From the NCBI RefSeq assembly GCF_014839835.1, contig NC_071634.1, forward strand, positions 16,040,453 to 16,104,452: 64,000 nt of DNA, given 5' to 3'. The notes beneath the pieces were generated by a model. The model did not search any database. It saw nothing but the letters and a program-made list of their open reading frames with translations, and was not told the origin of the DNA. Positions 1 to 11,800 of the stretch are shown piece by piece. The position numbers and the translations under genes are program-made. The stretch is from Dryobates pubescens (lineage: Eukaryota > Chordata > Aves > Piciformes > Picidae). Numbering within the stretch: position 1 is the first letter of the stretch; each line of letters opens with the position of its first letter.

Positions 1-807
1 GAATGTAGGGTGGTAGAATGACCAAGCAGAGGGGGGAAAAAAAACCACCAGCAGCAATTCTGTGTAGTCAAAAGCTGTCAGGAATAAAAGTAATGTACAG
101 AGCTGGCTTCTCAAGGCACATGTTCCCTCCAGCCAGATGCTCCCCCAGCAGCACAGTAAACCCATGGCAGGTTTCTGAACTCAGACTTGGCAATTCCATT
201 CCTCCTTCCCCCAGCCCCTTCCCGTTCTATACAAAAGAGTGGATCTCAGGGCTGCTTCTGAAACAGTCTTGTCTGCTCACAGAGGAAAAGGCTTCTGCCT
301 CTCTTCTCCAGCTGGGCTCTCTCACTGTCAGCTAAGGTGAGCTAAGGTGAGCTGTGGGTTTATGGCACAGTAGGCATTGCACAAAAGCTGCCCTTGAGGA
401 TAGCCTTATCACAAGATGCCAGTGAGCTGATTCCACTATCAACGCACAGTAGCCTCCTCGCCTGTGCTGCCAGCTGAGAGCTGGGTACAGAGGCACTCAC
501 CACCAGCAGGTATTTAGGTAAACCCTGACGCTCCCAGCACTCTGCCCTCTCTGTGCCCACACAGACTGCTCCACATTTCAAAAGGAAATGAAGCATTTTT
601 CTTGGCCATTAGGCATTTAATGGGCTGGCACAGAGCAAGACTAGGTTAAGTTACTGCACATATTACACCAAGGACAACTGCCTTGGTTTTCTTTTTTAAT
701 TAGATGATGCAGTACAGGACTCTGTAAGCACAGCCCCATCTGCCTGTCCCAACCTTTAGAGGTACTCACAGCTAAGCTAATGACAGACAGCCTTGTTATT
801 ATACAGC

Positions 808-1078
808 AAGGACAAGGGGTAATGGATATAAACTACAGCACAGGAGGTTCCACCTCATCAGGAGGAGGAACTTCTTCACTGTGAGGGACATAGAGCACTG
901 GAGCAGGCTGCCCAGAGAGGCTGTGGAGTCTCCTTCTCTAGAGACTTTCAAGACCCATCTGGATGTGTTCCTGTGTGACCTGTGCTGGATCCTACAGTCC
1001 TGCTCTGGCGGGGGGGGGGGTTGGACTCGATGATCTTTGGAGGTCCCTTCCAACCCCTAACATCCTGTGATGCTGTGA
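808..1078 (+). mobile_element. CR1 LINE fragment, 3' end, plus strand
   Basis: A 5'-truncated CR1 copy. It reads through the ORF2 C-terminal region (gagcactggagcaggctgcc, then the gagactttcaagacc and ctggatgtgttcctgtgtga stretches) and the typical 3' end with a G-run followed by ttggactcgatgatctttgg and aggtcccttccaacccc. It ends in the degenerate tail at about 1078. Confidence 0.93.
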
Positions 1079-1586
1079 GCATTGGGTGAGGCCAAAAAGA
1101 CGTGCTCCAATTTAATTCACGTTTTCCCAGACAGGTAAGAAGCTTGGGTTAGGTTTGGTTACATATTTGGCACTGCATTGGTATTATCAGCACCTGCCCA
1201 CAACTCCTTGCAAATAAACCTTTCATTATGTCCAGCCATGATTTACAGATACACTCCTCAGAAATAGAAACACTGTGTTAGGACAAATCCTTTCTTATGT
1301 CCAGATCTGATTTACAGCTAATTCCCTTCAACTACAAATGTGTGACGCAGATTTCCATCTGCTTTCTGCCAGATGCTTCTATTTGCAGGTTCAGGGGCAC
1401 TTTACACTCCCTCAGTACACCCACTAGTCCTGTGCAGCAAACAGGGCACCTCAGCAAGTGCTGACACATCCTGGTAGATAAATGAGTCCTGCAGAATTGC
1501 TGACAATTGCATCAGCATTGATAAGAACAGCAATGTGTTCTTATCAATGTGTTCCCCTCTTTGGGGGGAAGTCTGCCAAAGGAAAT

Positions 1587-1627
1587 AACTTCCTTCCTTC
1601 CTTCCTTCCTCCTTTCCTTCCTTCCTT
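1587..1627 (+). repeat. CTTC tetranucleotide microsatellite
   Basis: An almost pure run of cttc units with one interruption (cctcctttcc). No coding role is apparent; it lies in the ANAPC4 3' flank. Confidence 0.9.
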
Positions 1628-2498
1628 TAAAAAATAGCCATTTTTGTATGTGGAAACAAGCCACAAACCAGAGCAGCAGCTCTCTGGGCACTCTGCATAC
1701 TGGAACCAAATACCTCTGACACGAAATGTCCTTCCGCATCTCTCAAGCTGGGGCTGCTCTAGAAGCCTTCGCTGGCTCCCATTTTCAAGGCACAAGGTCT
1801 CATGTTAGTAGCTTTGCCCAATATGGTCTCCACCTATGTCTCTCTCATTTCCTCCCACACTTACCTCCTACTCTCTCCAAATCACTGATGACTGACACTT
1901 TTGTATTCCTCATCCACTCTCAGCTGCAGACCTTTCTTATATCCCACCCATGCTAATTTGAACCAAGCTCTCAGCCAGTACCTACCACCCACTTTCTGTC
2001 CATCACAAGCACTCAGGAAACTCCTGTCCTGAAAAAACCACTGATTGGTACAGAGCATGGAGGACATGGAGAAAACCTTTGCTCTACCTTTGTCTGGCAG
2101 ACATTTGGCAACACAAGGACTAAATGGATAAGTATTTTGTTAGCCAAAGGAAAACTCTGGAATATTTGTCTGGTTTTCCTTCTCTTCTCCTCCAAGTGAC
2201 AAAGCTGGGCTTAGTTTTCAATAGGAGTGAAAATCTGGCACAGGTTTGATCCACACATATGGCTCTTTTCTTTCCCCTTCACAGTCTCAAGTGAAATGGA
2301 ATTTTCCTGATTAGAAAACTAGCTTTTCTCTCTGCCTTGTCTTGGTGATAACCCTGTTTCCTATTTTATGACATGATGACTTCAAACCCAGGTACTCAAT
2401 ACAAAATCTGAGAGGAACATGCATTTACTGCTCTCCTGAAACCAACCAGCTGATTATTCACAGTGTGGCCCAAAGAACAAGCACCTCATTTACTAATT

Positions 2499-2595
2499 GT
2501 GACCTCTGCTGGATTCTCAGGTCCTGCTCCGGCAGGGGGCTTGGACTGGAAGATCTCCAGAGGTCCCTTCCAACCCCTGTGATTTCATTCTCTGA
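2499..2595 (+). mobile_element. CR1 LINE 3' end, short fragment, plus strand
   Basis: Only about 97 bp of the CR1 3' end remain: the gacctctgctggattctcag block, the G-rich segment, aggtcccttccaacccctgt, and a decayed tail. Confidence 0.85.
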
Positions 2596-5500
2596 GTGCA
2601 GTGAAGCTCATGCAGCTCAAATGCTGTGTTTCAGGGAACTCTAACACACCTTGCTGCAAGCTTCTGGGAAAGAATCAGCTCCTTCTGCTAAGAAGTTTTT
2701 CTTCTATTAAATGATTTTGAGTTCTGTGAAACCATGAACATTTGTGCAGAAGTTTACACTACTGAGTAAATATTAGGTAAATTCCATCCCAACAATGAAG
2801 CAATTTCCAGCAATGAGTAACACAAGTGGTGCCTCCCTTACATATTTCTTGCAGTAAATGTCCACAAGCAATCTGATAATCAGCTCCTGCAATGAGAAAT
2901 GAAAGACACTGGGAGGATCTCAGCATTTGGAACAAAAACTCTTTCACCATGATGTAGATAGTGTCTGTGTAGGAAGAGACACTTCATACTCACTTCCATT
3001 TCTCAGGGATGTTCTCCCTTATCTGTTCTTCTCAATGCTTCCAAATGATTTCTTGCTTTGACAAAACAAAACTATTTTTAGAGGATTTCTCAACTCTGAC
3101 AAGTGTTTTAAAATAACACTTGGGAAGCCTGCTGGAATGAGAAAGCTTTCCTCCCCCAGCCTTAGTCTAGATTGCTACTACCAAATATTTCCCATTTGCT
3201 GTAGAACACCTCCAACAACTGAGAAAACATCACCCTGGAAATAATGATGCTTGAAGTAACCCATAATTCTGATTGAATAGGAAGGCCTTTGAAAAAACAA
3301 ATGCAATCCCCCTCCCAAGCAGCTCCTTCAGAGCCAGCCGTTAGAGAACAACACACTTGGGGCAGGAGAAAGGGGACCATGCATAGCAAACACAATTAAC
3401 CTTGCTGGTGGTTTGCTGCAAGTGGCTCACTCCGGACTGGACAATCCCACTCTAGGAGACCAAGTTCAACTCAGACTACAAATTGAGAGCAGCATGAAAG
3501 GAGCTGCACGTGCTGCTGTCATGAGGACATGCATGTTAGTATGGCTGAGGGATGCTGTGGAATAAACAGCATGTAGAATCTCTAAGGTGAGCAGCGAAAC
3601 AAAAAGGGAAGGTTGGGTCTGTTACAGAACCTGAAATCTGGAAGCCTCCAGCTGTAACACAGGGCAAAAAAGAAGTAGTTAAGAAATGTTGTGGGGAAAT
3701 GGAAGGTGTAAAAGCTCACTTCAATTTGTTCAGGACCTCTCCCCTAGCTGCAGCTAGCAGGGATGGACTGATTTTCATGTTCTGCCTTGGTTCACTTTGA
3801 GACAACCCAGTTCCAACGTGCCTGCAGGGACTGTGGCACAGCTTCATTTGGTAGGAGACAGCTTCTGCAGCTGGAGCTTCTGTTTGTTCTACAGAACATG
3901 TAATTGGTGCTTTTATTCAATGCACTTTGTCTCAACAAATTCTACACATTTTTCTTCTACTTGTACACTGCTCCCCTGACTCTTACTGACTGTGAAGGCT
4001 TGCAGATTTCTGCTGATGTTTATGTTATGAATGAATGGGATGATGACGTTCACCATCTTCTAAGCTTTGCTTTTGTAGCAGCTGAGTGTCAAGCTAGGAG
4101 GGAGGAGAGGAGGGAAGCACTCTGTTCTTGTTGGGGTATCTCCTTCAACCAGGACTTTAGAACTAAAGGCTGAGCCTGGATCAGTTTTGCTGGCTAAGGG
4201 CAGGTTGGTACAGGACTTTGGCTAGAGCCGAGATCGTGCCAGTAATGTGTCAATGTACTTGACCATGACAGATAAGTTGTTCCTTCACCCAGTACTGAGC
4301 AATCAAGCTTCAGGTCAAGGAATTTAGACTAATCTGTAAAGATAAAATACACTGGGGAGACAGGAAAGAGGGAACACATTATCTCTTCACTCTCCTCCAG
4401 CTGCAGACTGTTTAAAATCCCTTACACTTTGGTCATCTCAATCTATCACCTCCCTGAAAATCAACTTCAAGCAATTCTCAGAGTGTCAATCCTCATGAGT
4501 GAGCCACCAGATCCCTCACTTTAAATCAGATCCTGCATCTGCCCAACCTTCAGGAACTCCAATCTTCTCCAAAACACAGACAGCATCTCTATGAGAAGAT
4601 ACCACATCTGTTATTTGACACGTGGCCATTTCAAGCCCTCTGCCAAGCAGAGCAATCCTTTACCTAAAACCCCTCTCTCATGCTAGTCTTTTAAAAGTAT
4701 TTTAAAACTTGAGAGGCAGGAGAAGGGAGGAACAAACCCACACTGTAATTTGCCATGTATTTATGGGTCACCAGCAGAAGTCCTTAAACATCAGTCTCAC
4801 AGGTACAAGCGTCCTCTTTGCAGGAGCACAGCACAGCCAGCGTGGCAGACAGCCCTGCAGTTGAAGCCAACTCAAAACTTCTAAGGAAGGAAGTCATCTG
4901 GGTATGAAGCAACTGAAAAGTGAAAGCCCAGCTGTATAGGCACTTCTCACTTCAGATTAGTGACTGCTTTCATCAGGAGGCAGAGAGCAACCCTGAGAAT
5001 CACCTACTAAGCAAGGAACTTCAACTTGGAAGGAAGCAGAAGTGAAAGCCTTGGTCACTTGTTACTTGTCGAGCACCATTTGAGGAACATCAGTGTCTTT
5101 TGAAGCTCCTATGAAGCACTCAGCTCTGCTGCTGTCTGTCTTTAACTGTATTCTGTATGAGGAACTCTTTAACCATTTATTGCCAGTCATGGTATGACTG
5201 ACCCTGCATGACCACAGCGTGGCCAATCTCTACCCTAAGTTCTGGTGAGAAATCAGCCCAAGATGCATGTCTGATCTAACTGGTGCCATAATCATAGTAG
5301 GAATGCAGAAAGAAAACCCTCCCCCACCCCCTTTTAATTGTGTCCCAAAGCCTCCAACTATCTCTTACAGGGATATTCAAAGGTGGAATTTGGCCCAGAG
5401 CAATTTGCTTTTAAGCTGCATTCAAAGCATCAAGATGATTAATAGATACCACAGCAAACCCAATGTATCCCTTAACTCTGGATCAGCATTTTCAGTCTTC

Positions 5501-6416
5501 CAAAATGATCTCGAGATAAACTGCTAAAAATCTTTACCTGCACTTTTCCCTCTCCACTTTCCCTGCACGGTCTGTTTAGACTGAGCCCATCCTTTCTATC
5601 TTTAAAAGCACCTGGCTACATCCCTCCATCCTCTTTGCCATTAATTCTTTTGTTATCAGATGTAAGACTGCAGCAGTAGCAGAGCAAACCATAAAGCCAG
5701 CAGCCTAGGAAGGCTGATTTCCCTTTCAAACAAACCTGATTTCAGTCACTCACTCCCTCACAGCCACAGACTCAAGCACCTGGATGTGTGTCCAAGCAGT
5801 CTGTGCTAAAGTCAGGTGCCACTTTGGAAGAAGGCCCTGAACCTGTTTCTCAGGTGGCCAGCACATGCCCTGATCTCCAGACTGCAGAATCAAACATTTT
5901 CCAGTCAAGCAAACAAATGATTGGTTTGTCCAAAGCAGAAGAGGTTCAGCTATGTTCTGAGAACTCCAGCAGCAGATCCAACATGCAGCAGCTCTAAGTC
6001 AATTCCTTTGCATGACACTAAGAGTAGGGCTTTGAAAACACTGGGGTTTATTTCCTGTATTAAGCCCCAAGTGGTTCTTTGCTGTTTTAATTAGTCAGAA
6101 TAGCTGTCTCTAGGAGGAAGGGATCTTGGTGAGAATTATGAACTAAACCTGATAGGAGTCTTAACTTTACCCACTAGGTTAAGTGTGAAAGGTCTTCTGA
6201 TCTACAGGAGCAGGCAAGATTGCTTAATTTGCAGAGAGCTGCCAGCAGAGCTGTAAACCTCCCAGCCAGGAGCAGCAGCCACATAATACCCCCTGGGGGA
6301 AGAATGCCAGAACACCCACACTACATTTATATCCCATAATAACTTCAACCCTGGATTTTGCTAGCACTAATGGTCCCCAGACTGATTGGCTAGCAGCTCT
6401 ATCACTTTACCTAACC

Positions 6417-6463
6417 TGAGTGGGAGGCAATGGTACCACGGCACACCCAGGTTGTGAAGGAAA
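6417..6463 (+). repeat. 47-bp direct repeat, copy 1
   Basis: This 47-bp stretch recurs at 9393-9439 with 45 of 47 bases identical. The core is gtgggaggcaatggtaccac. The copy sits in the ANAPC4 3' flank. The family is not recognised. Confidence 0.85.
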
Positions 6464-8420
6464 AGACCATCACCTGGTGACAGCCTGAAGCAGAAACCTA
6501 GCACCGTGGTGAGTTGTGAAGTCATGGAGATCAGGCAGAAAAGGCATGGACAAAAAGGTCTGGAGAAGGATTACAGAAGGTGAACAGCAGGAAATAAAAT
6601 TACAGCTGCCCAAGACCTTTCAAACACTAGAAATAGCAGAGACAAAGCAGGCAGGCTTTATAAAATGAGTGATTCTCAAGAGACCTAAAGATTAGCTTTA
6701 TGGAGTAGACTGTGTGGACACTTCTGAGAACACAAAAGCTCTTTTGACTACAAAGCTATCAAGAAAGAATGAGAAGCCCCTGCAGAAAAAGCTTGAATGA
6801 GTCTTCAGTTAGCATAAAAAAAAGGATGAGAGATCAAAGTGCCCAATGAGATCACCAGGTTCAGCACCACCAAAATCCTGAGGAAGTTTTAGGACCAAGC
6901 ACTTCCTACCACCCTTTGGAAAGCACATTCCTGACATTTCTCCTTACAGAAATCTGGTAACAAAATGAAGGGAACCAGAAATGCTTTTAGAAGCACTGAC
7001 CTGAGCTAGATGCATTCACAGTGTGTGGCTGTGAAATATGCACAGGTACTTACCCAAGCCAGAAACAAGACCCCCACTGACTCAAGTATGCCCAAGACTG
7101 GCCTAGAAATATGCAGAGAAAAACCACAGGGAGATTTCTGAAGGGAATGTCCCTGTTGCACAGGACACACCTGCTATTAACAGAAATTTAGAGACACTTA
7201 GGAGCAGAACAGCTCAGATTTCCATATGCCCATGGACTAAAACTAATCAGCAGAAAGCACAGCAAAAAACAATTGTTCCCAAGCACTCTAGTGTGACACT
7301 TCTGGAAAGTTAGATCTGAAGCAAAAGTTTCCAGGAAGAAGACAAGGCCAGGCCTAAGCTGAGAGGGTTCTGCTGCAGCAGCAATGGCTCATCAAGGGTA
7401 ACTGAGCTATACAGAAAACCCACAGCACTCGAGGATGGATATTCCTGCCCCTCTTGTCCTAGAGCTTCTGTGTGCCTGCAACCACCAGCATCTGTTAGAT
7501 GAGAACATCCAACAGCAAGCAGCTTTCAAGGAGGGTGGTAAGGAAGGGGAAAAAGAAGCAGCCTCTCTCAGACAGCTTTTTTTAACAAGGGTCTCCCTCA
7601 AAAAGTTAAAAAAGTCCACTTTAAAAAAGGCTGTTTGAAAATGGTGTATTCCAGAACCAAGGACAGTCTGGGCTTTGATTGCTCCAATGCCAAATGACAC
7701 ATCCAGCTTGATTTCTGAATGGAGCACTTTCTGAAGACCTTTCCCCAGACTGAAGGCACAGATCAAAGGGCACTGTGTGTTCAGAGAGCTGAGCTTTCAG
7801 TCAAGACTGACAGCCAGCAGGGAAGGAAACACCCCACAGGTTTCTAAACACTGCTTCCAGATTCTGTTGCTCAGCACTACATCATTCCTACAGCAATATA
7901 TTAATGAGCAAGCAACTTGGCTGTGCTGCAGCTTATGCAGGGAAGAGAGTGTCAAATGGGAATGAAAAAGAAAGCAGACTCTGTTGTAACTTTTCATTAC
8001 AAAATTGCCAGATGGAGAAGGCAGACTGTCAGGAGCAATCTCACAGGAAGGAGAGAGGCTGAGACATGAAAACATTTGACAAAACACAGAGACAAACACA
8101 GCTCCACACAGAGAGGAATGCTGCACTGAGGCCTGCACAGACTGAAATAGTGTGTCACTGAGGGCAGAAGTTAACAACAGCATTTTTACAAGGATGTAAA
8201 CCTGGTTGTCTAAGTAGTCTTATGCTGCTCTGCAAGCTTCTTCTTGGCCGTGCACTCTCAGATTGCAGCTCTGGAGGAAGTTTCTGTACCCATTACTAGA
8301 ACACAGAGTCTGAGAAGCAAAGAATTGGGTCCTGAGTTTTGCTGTTTCACACACAAGTTCATTTTATCTGAACAACAGTAGTCAGGGCTGCACAGGTTGG
8401 CTACAAACCAGCTGTTGGTA

Positions 8421-8426
8421 TTTATT
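8421..8426 (-). terminator. Likely ANAPC4 poly(A) signal
   Basis: AATAAA on the minus strand lies about 255 bp past the ANAPC4 stop codon and is the first canonical hexamer found there. It would give a short 3' UTR. This is an inference from motif and position only. Confidence 0.5.
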
Positions 8427-8681
8427 CTTCTCCTCACCTGCAAAAAACTGCAAATAGAAAAGCCCTCAAAGAAATTTTGTTCATACCAAACCATGTGCCA
8501 GAAAAACCAACCAACCAAAAGGATCAAACAAACATACTGGAGAACACAGAGTCTTTGCTGAGCAGCAGTACAGAACTCTGACACACAACATCCTGCTGCA
8601 GCTGCTCCAGCAGGGTCAGGATACATCCATCAGCACCATGAAGGTAGAGTCTTGGTCCTTCACCACTACAAAAGCTTAATG

Positions 8682-8897
8682 TCAAGGATCCAAACTCAAT
8701 TCCTGATCTTCATTTTCATCAGGTAGCTCCTCAGCAGCTGCACCACACACATTGTCCTGGTTCTCTGCAGACTGATTTAGTTCATCAGGTTCCCCAGCTG
8801 CAGCCTGAGTTGTTTCTTCTTCCTCTTCTTCCTCAACTTCCCCATCATCCTCTACGTCCATCTCAAACACTCTCACATGACGGAGATTTGAACTCAG
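8682..8897 (-). CDS. ANAPC4: ANAPC4 last coding exon, acidic C-terminal tail
   Basis: This exon encodes 71 residues and the TGA stop at 8684-8682. It opens with [18 protein letters not shown], the last strand of the conserved propeller, and continues into a glutamate-rich tail with a run of seven E. The tail is poorly conserved against human apart from its acidity and a short end resembling human LDPELDS. Its acceptor is the CAG at 8900-8898. Confidence 0.95.
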   Translation of the reverse strand: MSSNLRHVRVFEMDVEDDGEVEEEEEEETTQAAAGEPDELNQSAENQDNVCGAAAEELPDENEDQELSLDP

Positions 8898-11800
8898 CTG
8901 AGGAGACATTAAGAAGTTTTAGTTATTAAATGAAGTCTTCAATACCACTTGAAATGTCAGCAGATAGCTTTGAAAAACATTTTGTCTTTGAAAAACAGAG
9001 GTGTCAGGGAAATTAGCAACTTTTTTACTGTTCAGCAGGCTGAGGAGTAAAGCAAGCAGCTCTGCTAAGTTCAGTTAGAGTTCTTCCACGCTGCGTTATG
9101 AGAGAGGTGCGAGTGTGTGCTGACACACTTCTAACACATTGACAGAAGAGTCTAGTTGTTAAAAACATAACTTTATGTATGAGCTTAAAGTTTTTCAAAG
9201 GTGGTTTTTCAAAGCCAAGCAGCAGTAAGATCAGCTGTTGGTAGTTACAGAAAGGCACATCCCCTCTCTGCAGAAAGAAACAGTGAACTACATCAAGCTT
9301 TGGTTCACCATTTCTCTCCCACCATCCCCTGTCTTTTGGAGCATCTGAAGTGGTCCTTTATGAAGGGAGGTGCAAATATGTAACAAAATCCATGAGTGGG
9401 AGGCAATGGTACCACAGCACACCCAGGGTGTGAAGGAAATCAGCAGAACAGCCTCAGTATGCTGCTTTCATTGTTTACAGGCTTGTTCCCAGACACTTTA
9501 CTTACCACACAGGACACCTTTCTAATGCCATTTACAGAAACATACTGAGCTTTCATGTTCTCCAGCACCCTCCACTGATTCTCCAAGAAGACAGTATGTG
9601 TGGGTACCTCACCACACTGCTCATCCAGCCTGCACACAGCAAGAAGAAAAACTCAAAGCTAGGCCAAAAAACACAATTACAGTACTAAGAAAAAACCTGT
9701 CTATTTCTTTTATGTCTAGGTTTGATTATATCACATGCAGCAGGCAGATGAGCATTTGAGACCATCATAACACTGCTACATACACTCTAGAGCAGGGGAT
9801 CCAACTGTGGAGACAAAGCATTTGCCTCAGCTGAACCTTGAAAAAGTAAAAGATTACAGCAGGTGAGAAGGGAGGGTGAAGCCTGATCTTCCCACAAGTA
9901 ACAGCTACAGGAGGATGTGGGTGGCCTTCCTTCAAGCCTCTCCTCTGCAAGAGGAGCAGCTTCTGAACAAAGTCCTGGAGGCAATGTCTCCGCTTACACA
10001 CAAGTTTGGCCTCCAAGAGCTTTCCAAGATACATCACTTCAGTTTACCTCCACTCATAGAAGACTGAATGAAGGAACTCTCTGCCTGTTACAGTGGGCAG
10101 GATTAGTTTGAAGTTGCTTTCAGTATTCCCTGTTCTTTCTTCAATATCTATTTTCTTTGTGACACACACAAGAAGTATTTCCAGTTCAGTATGGCTCTTT
10201 GTTTTGAGGTTGCTCAGTTTTTCAGTGTACCTTTTAGTAGAATCCCAGATGAATTCTCTGTCTTGGTCCTCATCTGCATACACTGAAGATAAAGGCAGCT
10301 GAGCCAAGACCCTCTCCTTCCCCTCTTGTTCCACACTCTCCTTCAGAACTACAGTTACAGTTTCATCATCATAGAAGTGTGCATCTAAACAACTGTAGCA
10401 CCTATGGGAAAACAGAAAATTAGAAAGCATAAAGTGAATGCAGGACTAAAATATTTTCCATCTGCACAGCATTCATGTTAAAAAGTATTCAGCAGTTAAG
10501 AGTGAGCCTTACTGTGAAAGATAAAGGTCAGTCATGCAGCTAAGAGACTGACACACAGCCAGCCAGCCACAGCCCCGGCAGGCTCCTGTACCATGCAACA
10601 AAAATTACTCTGAAGGGAGAAGAACACAAAACAACTTGCTAGCAATTTTGTTTCTTCCCATTTCATGTGAAACATAAGAAACAGAAAACACAAACACCTA
10701 AGCAACTTTAGAAACATGGCTGAAGGGAGGGCAACCACACCTGGCCTCTCCACATGAAAAGGATGAGCTTAGTCTGCCAGGCCTTCTAAGATACCTTTGG
10801 TTCAGGTGCATAAAGTCTCACTCTGTCATAGTTAAAAAACATAAGCAAGAGCTGTTTCCAGCACCTCTGTTTCTTGCATGTGTGCCAAAGCTGTCATTTT
10901 CAACCAGAGAAGTGCACTTTACCTGACCTTTAGATGAAGTGCAAAACAAGATGCCCACACTCCTGCAGCTGTGTCATTTCTAACACTGTGATGCACCCAG
11001 AGAATACAAGCTGGTGCAGTTCTGAAAGTGGTAACTTGCAGGGTAAGAGCCAAACTATGGTGCCTGAGAAGTTAACCTAACATAGAACAGACACTGGAAA
11101 AGGTGGTCTTCAATTCAGCTATCTGCAGTTGAGGAGGAAAATGCAAATCTGCTGACCTGGAGTCCAAGCTCTCATTTATGCTGTTGTTCAAGAAGTTTCC
11201 AAACTCCACTGCCAGAATTCCATTACTGATTGACCTGGAAGACAACTTTCATTACTTCAGTGACTAACTCCACTCACAGAGACTCCATACCCTCTGACAC
11301 CAGCTGTGGCAAGAGATGGTGTAAGCCTGTCTAAGCCCAGCACAACACATGGCTAACATCTCCAAATGATGAAACTCATGGACGGGAATCTTCTGATGCC
11401 TTCTGCCCCTCAGCAAAATGTGACTAATGGAGAGAAATGGGCAAACTGTGCCTGGCTTGTGGGATACAGTTCTTGGCTGAACTCTTGGCTCAGTTGTCCT
11501 AGTCTCTGGTCCATTAAGTTACCTGGTACTCACATCTATGGAGAATGGGTTTAGACTGTTCTAGATTATCAGTGAGGGAGGAGCTAGGACAGAAAGTACA
11601 CCACAAGGCTGCAATTCTACCAACAGCAGCTCTCAACTGAACACACAGAAGATAGTTTCACCATGCCTGCTATAGAAATCACCACTCCTATCACACTTTG
11701 TTATCTCCTCAACAGCAGAGATCATGAAAATCAGTATTTGACAGAGAAGAGGACTTTTTGCTGTTTTCTAAGCCCAGGTCATTTCAGTGATCCCACTGAC

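Larger units (their letters stand above)
1..8420. other. 3' flank of ANAPC4, no recognised gene
   Basis: I read this 8.4 kb on both strands for conserved exons and found none. Open frames here are short, lack recognisable motifs and are not bounded by matching splice sites. In human the next gene beyond ANAPC4 is SLC34A2; no SLC34A2-like peptide was seen, so it must lie outside the window or be absent. The region holds two CR1 3' ends, a CTTC microsatellite and one copy of a 47-bp repeat. Confidence 0.6.

Noticed and set aside
5788-5997. Small open frame in the ANAPC4 3' flank
   Set aside because: No recognisable motif, no splice context and ordinary composition; likely chance.
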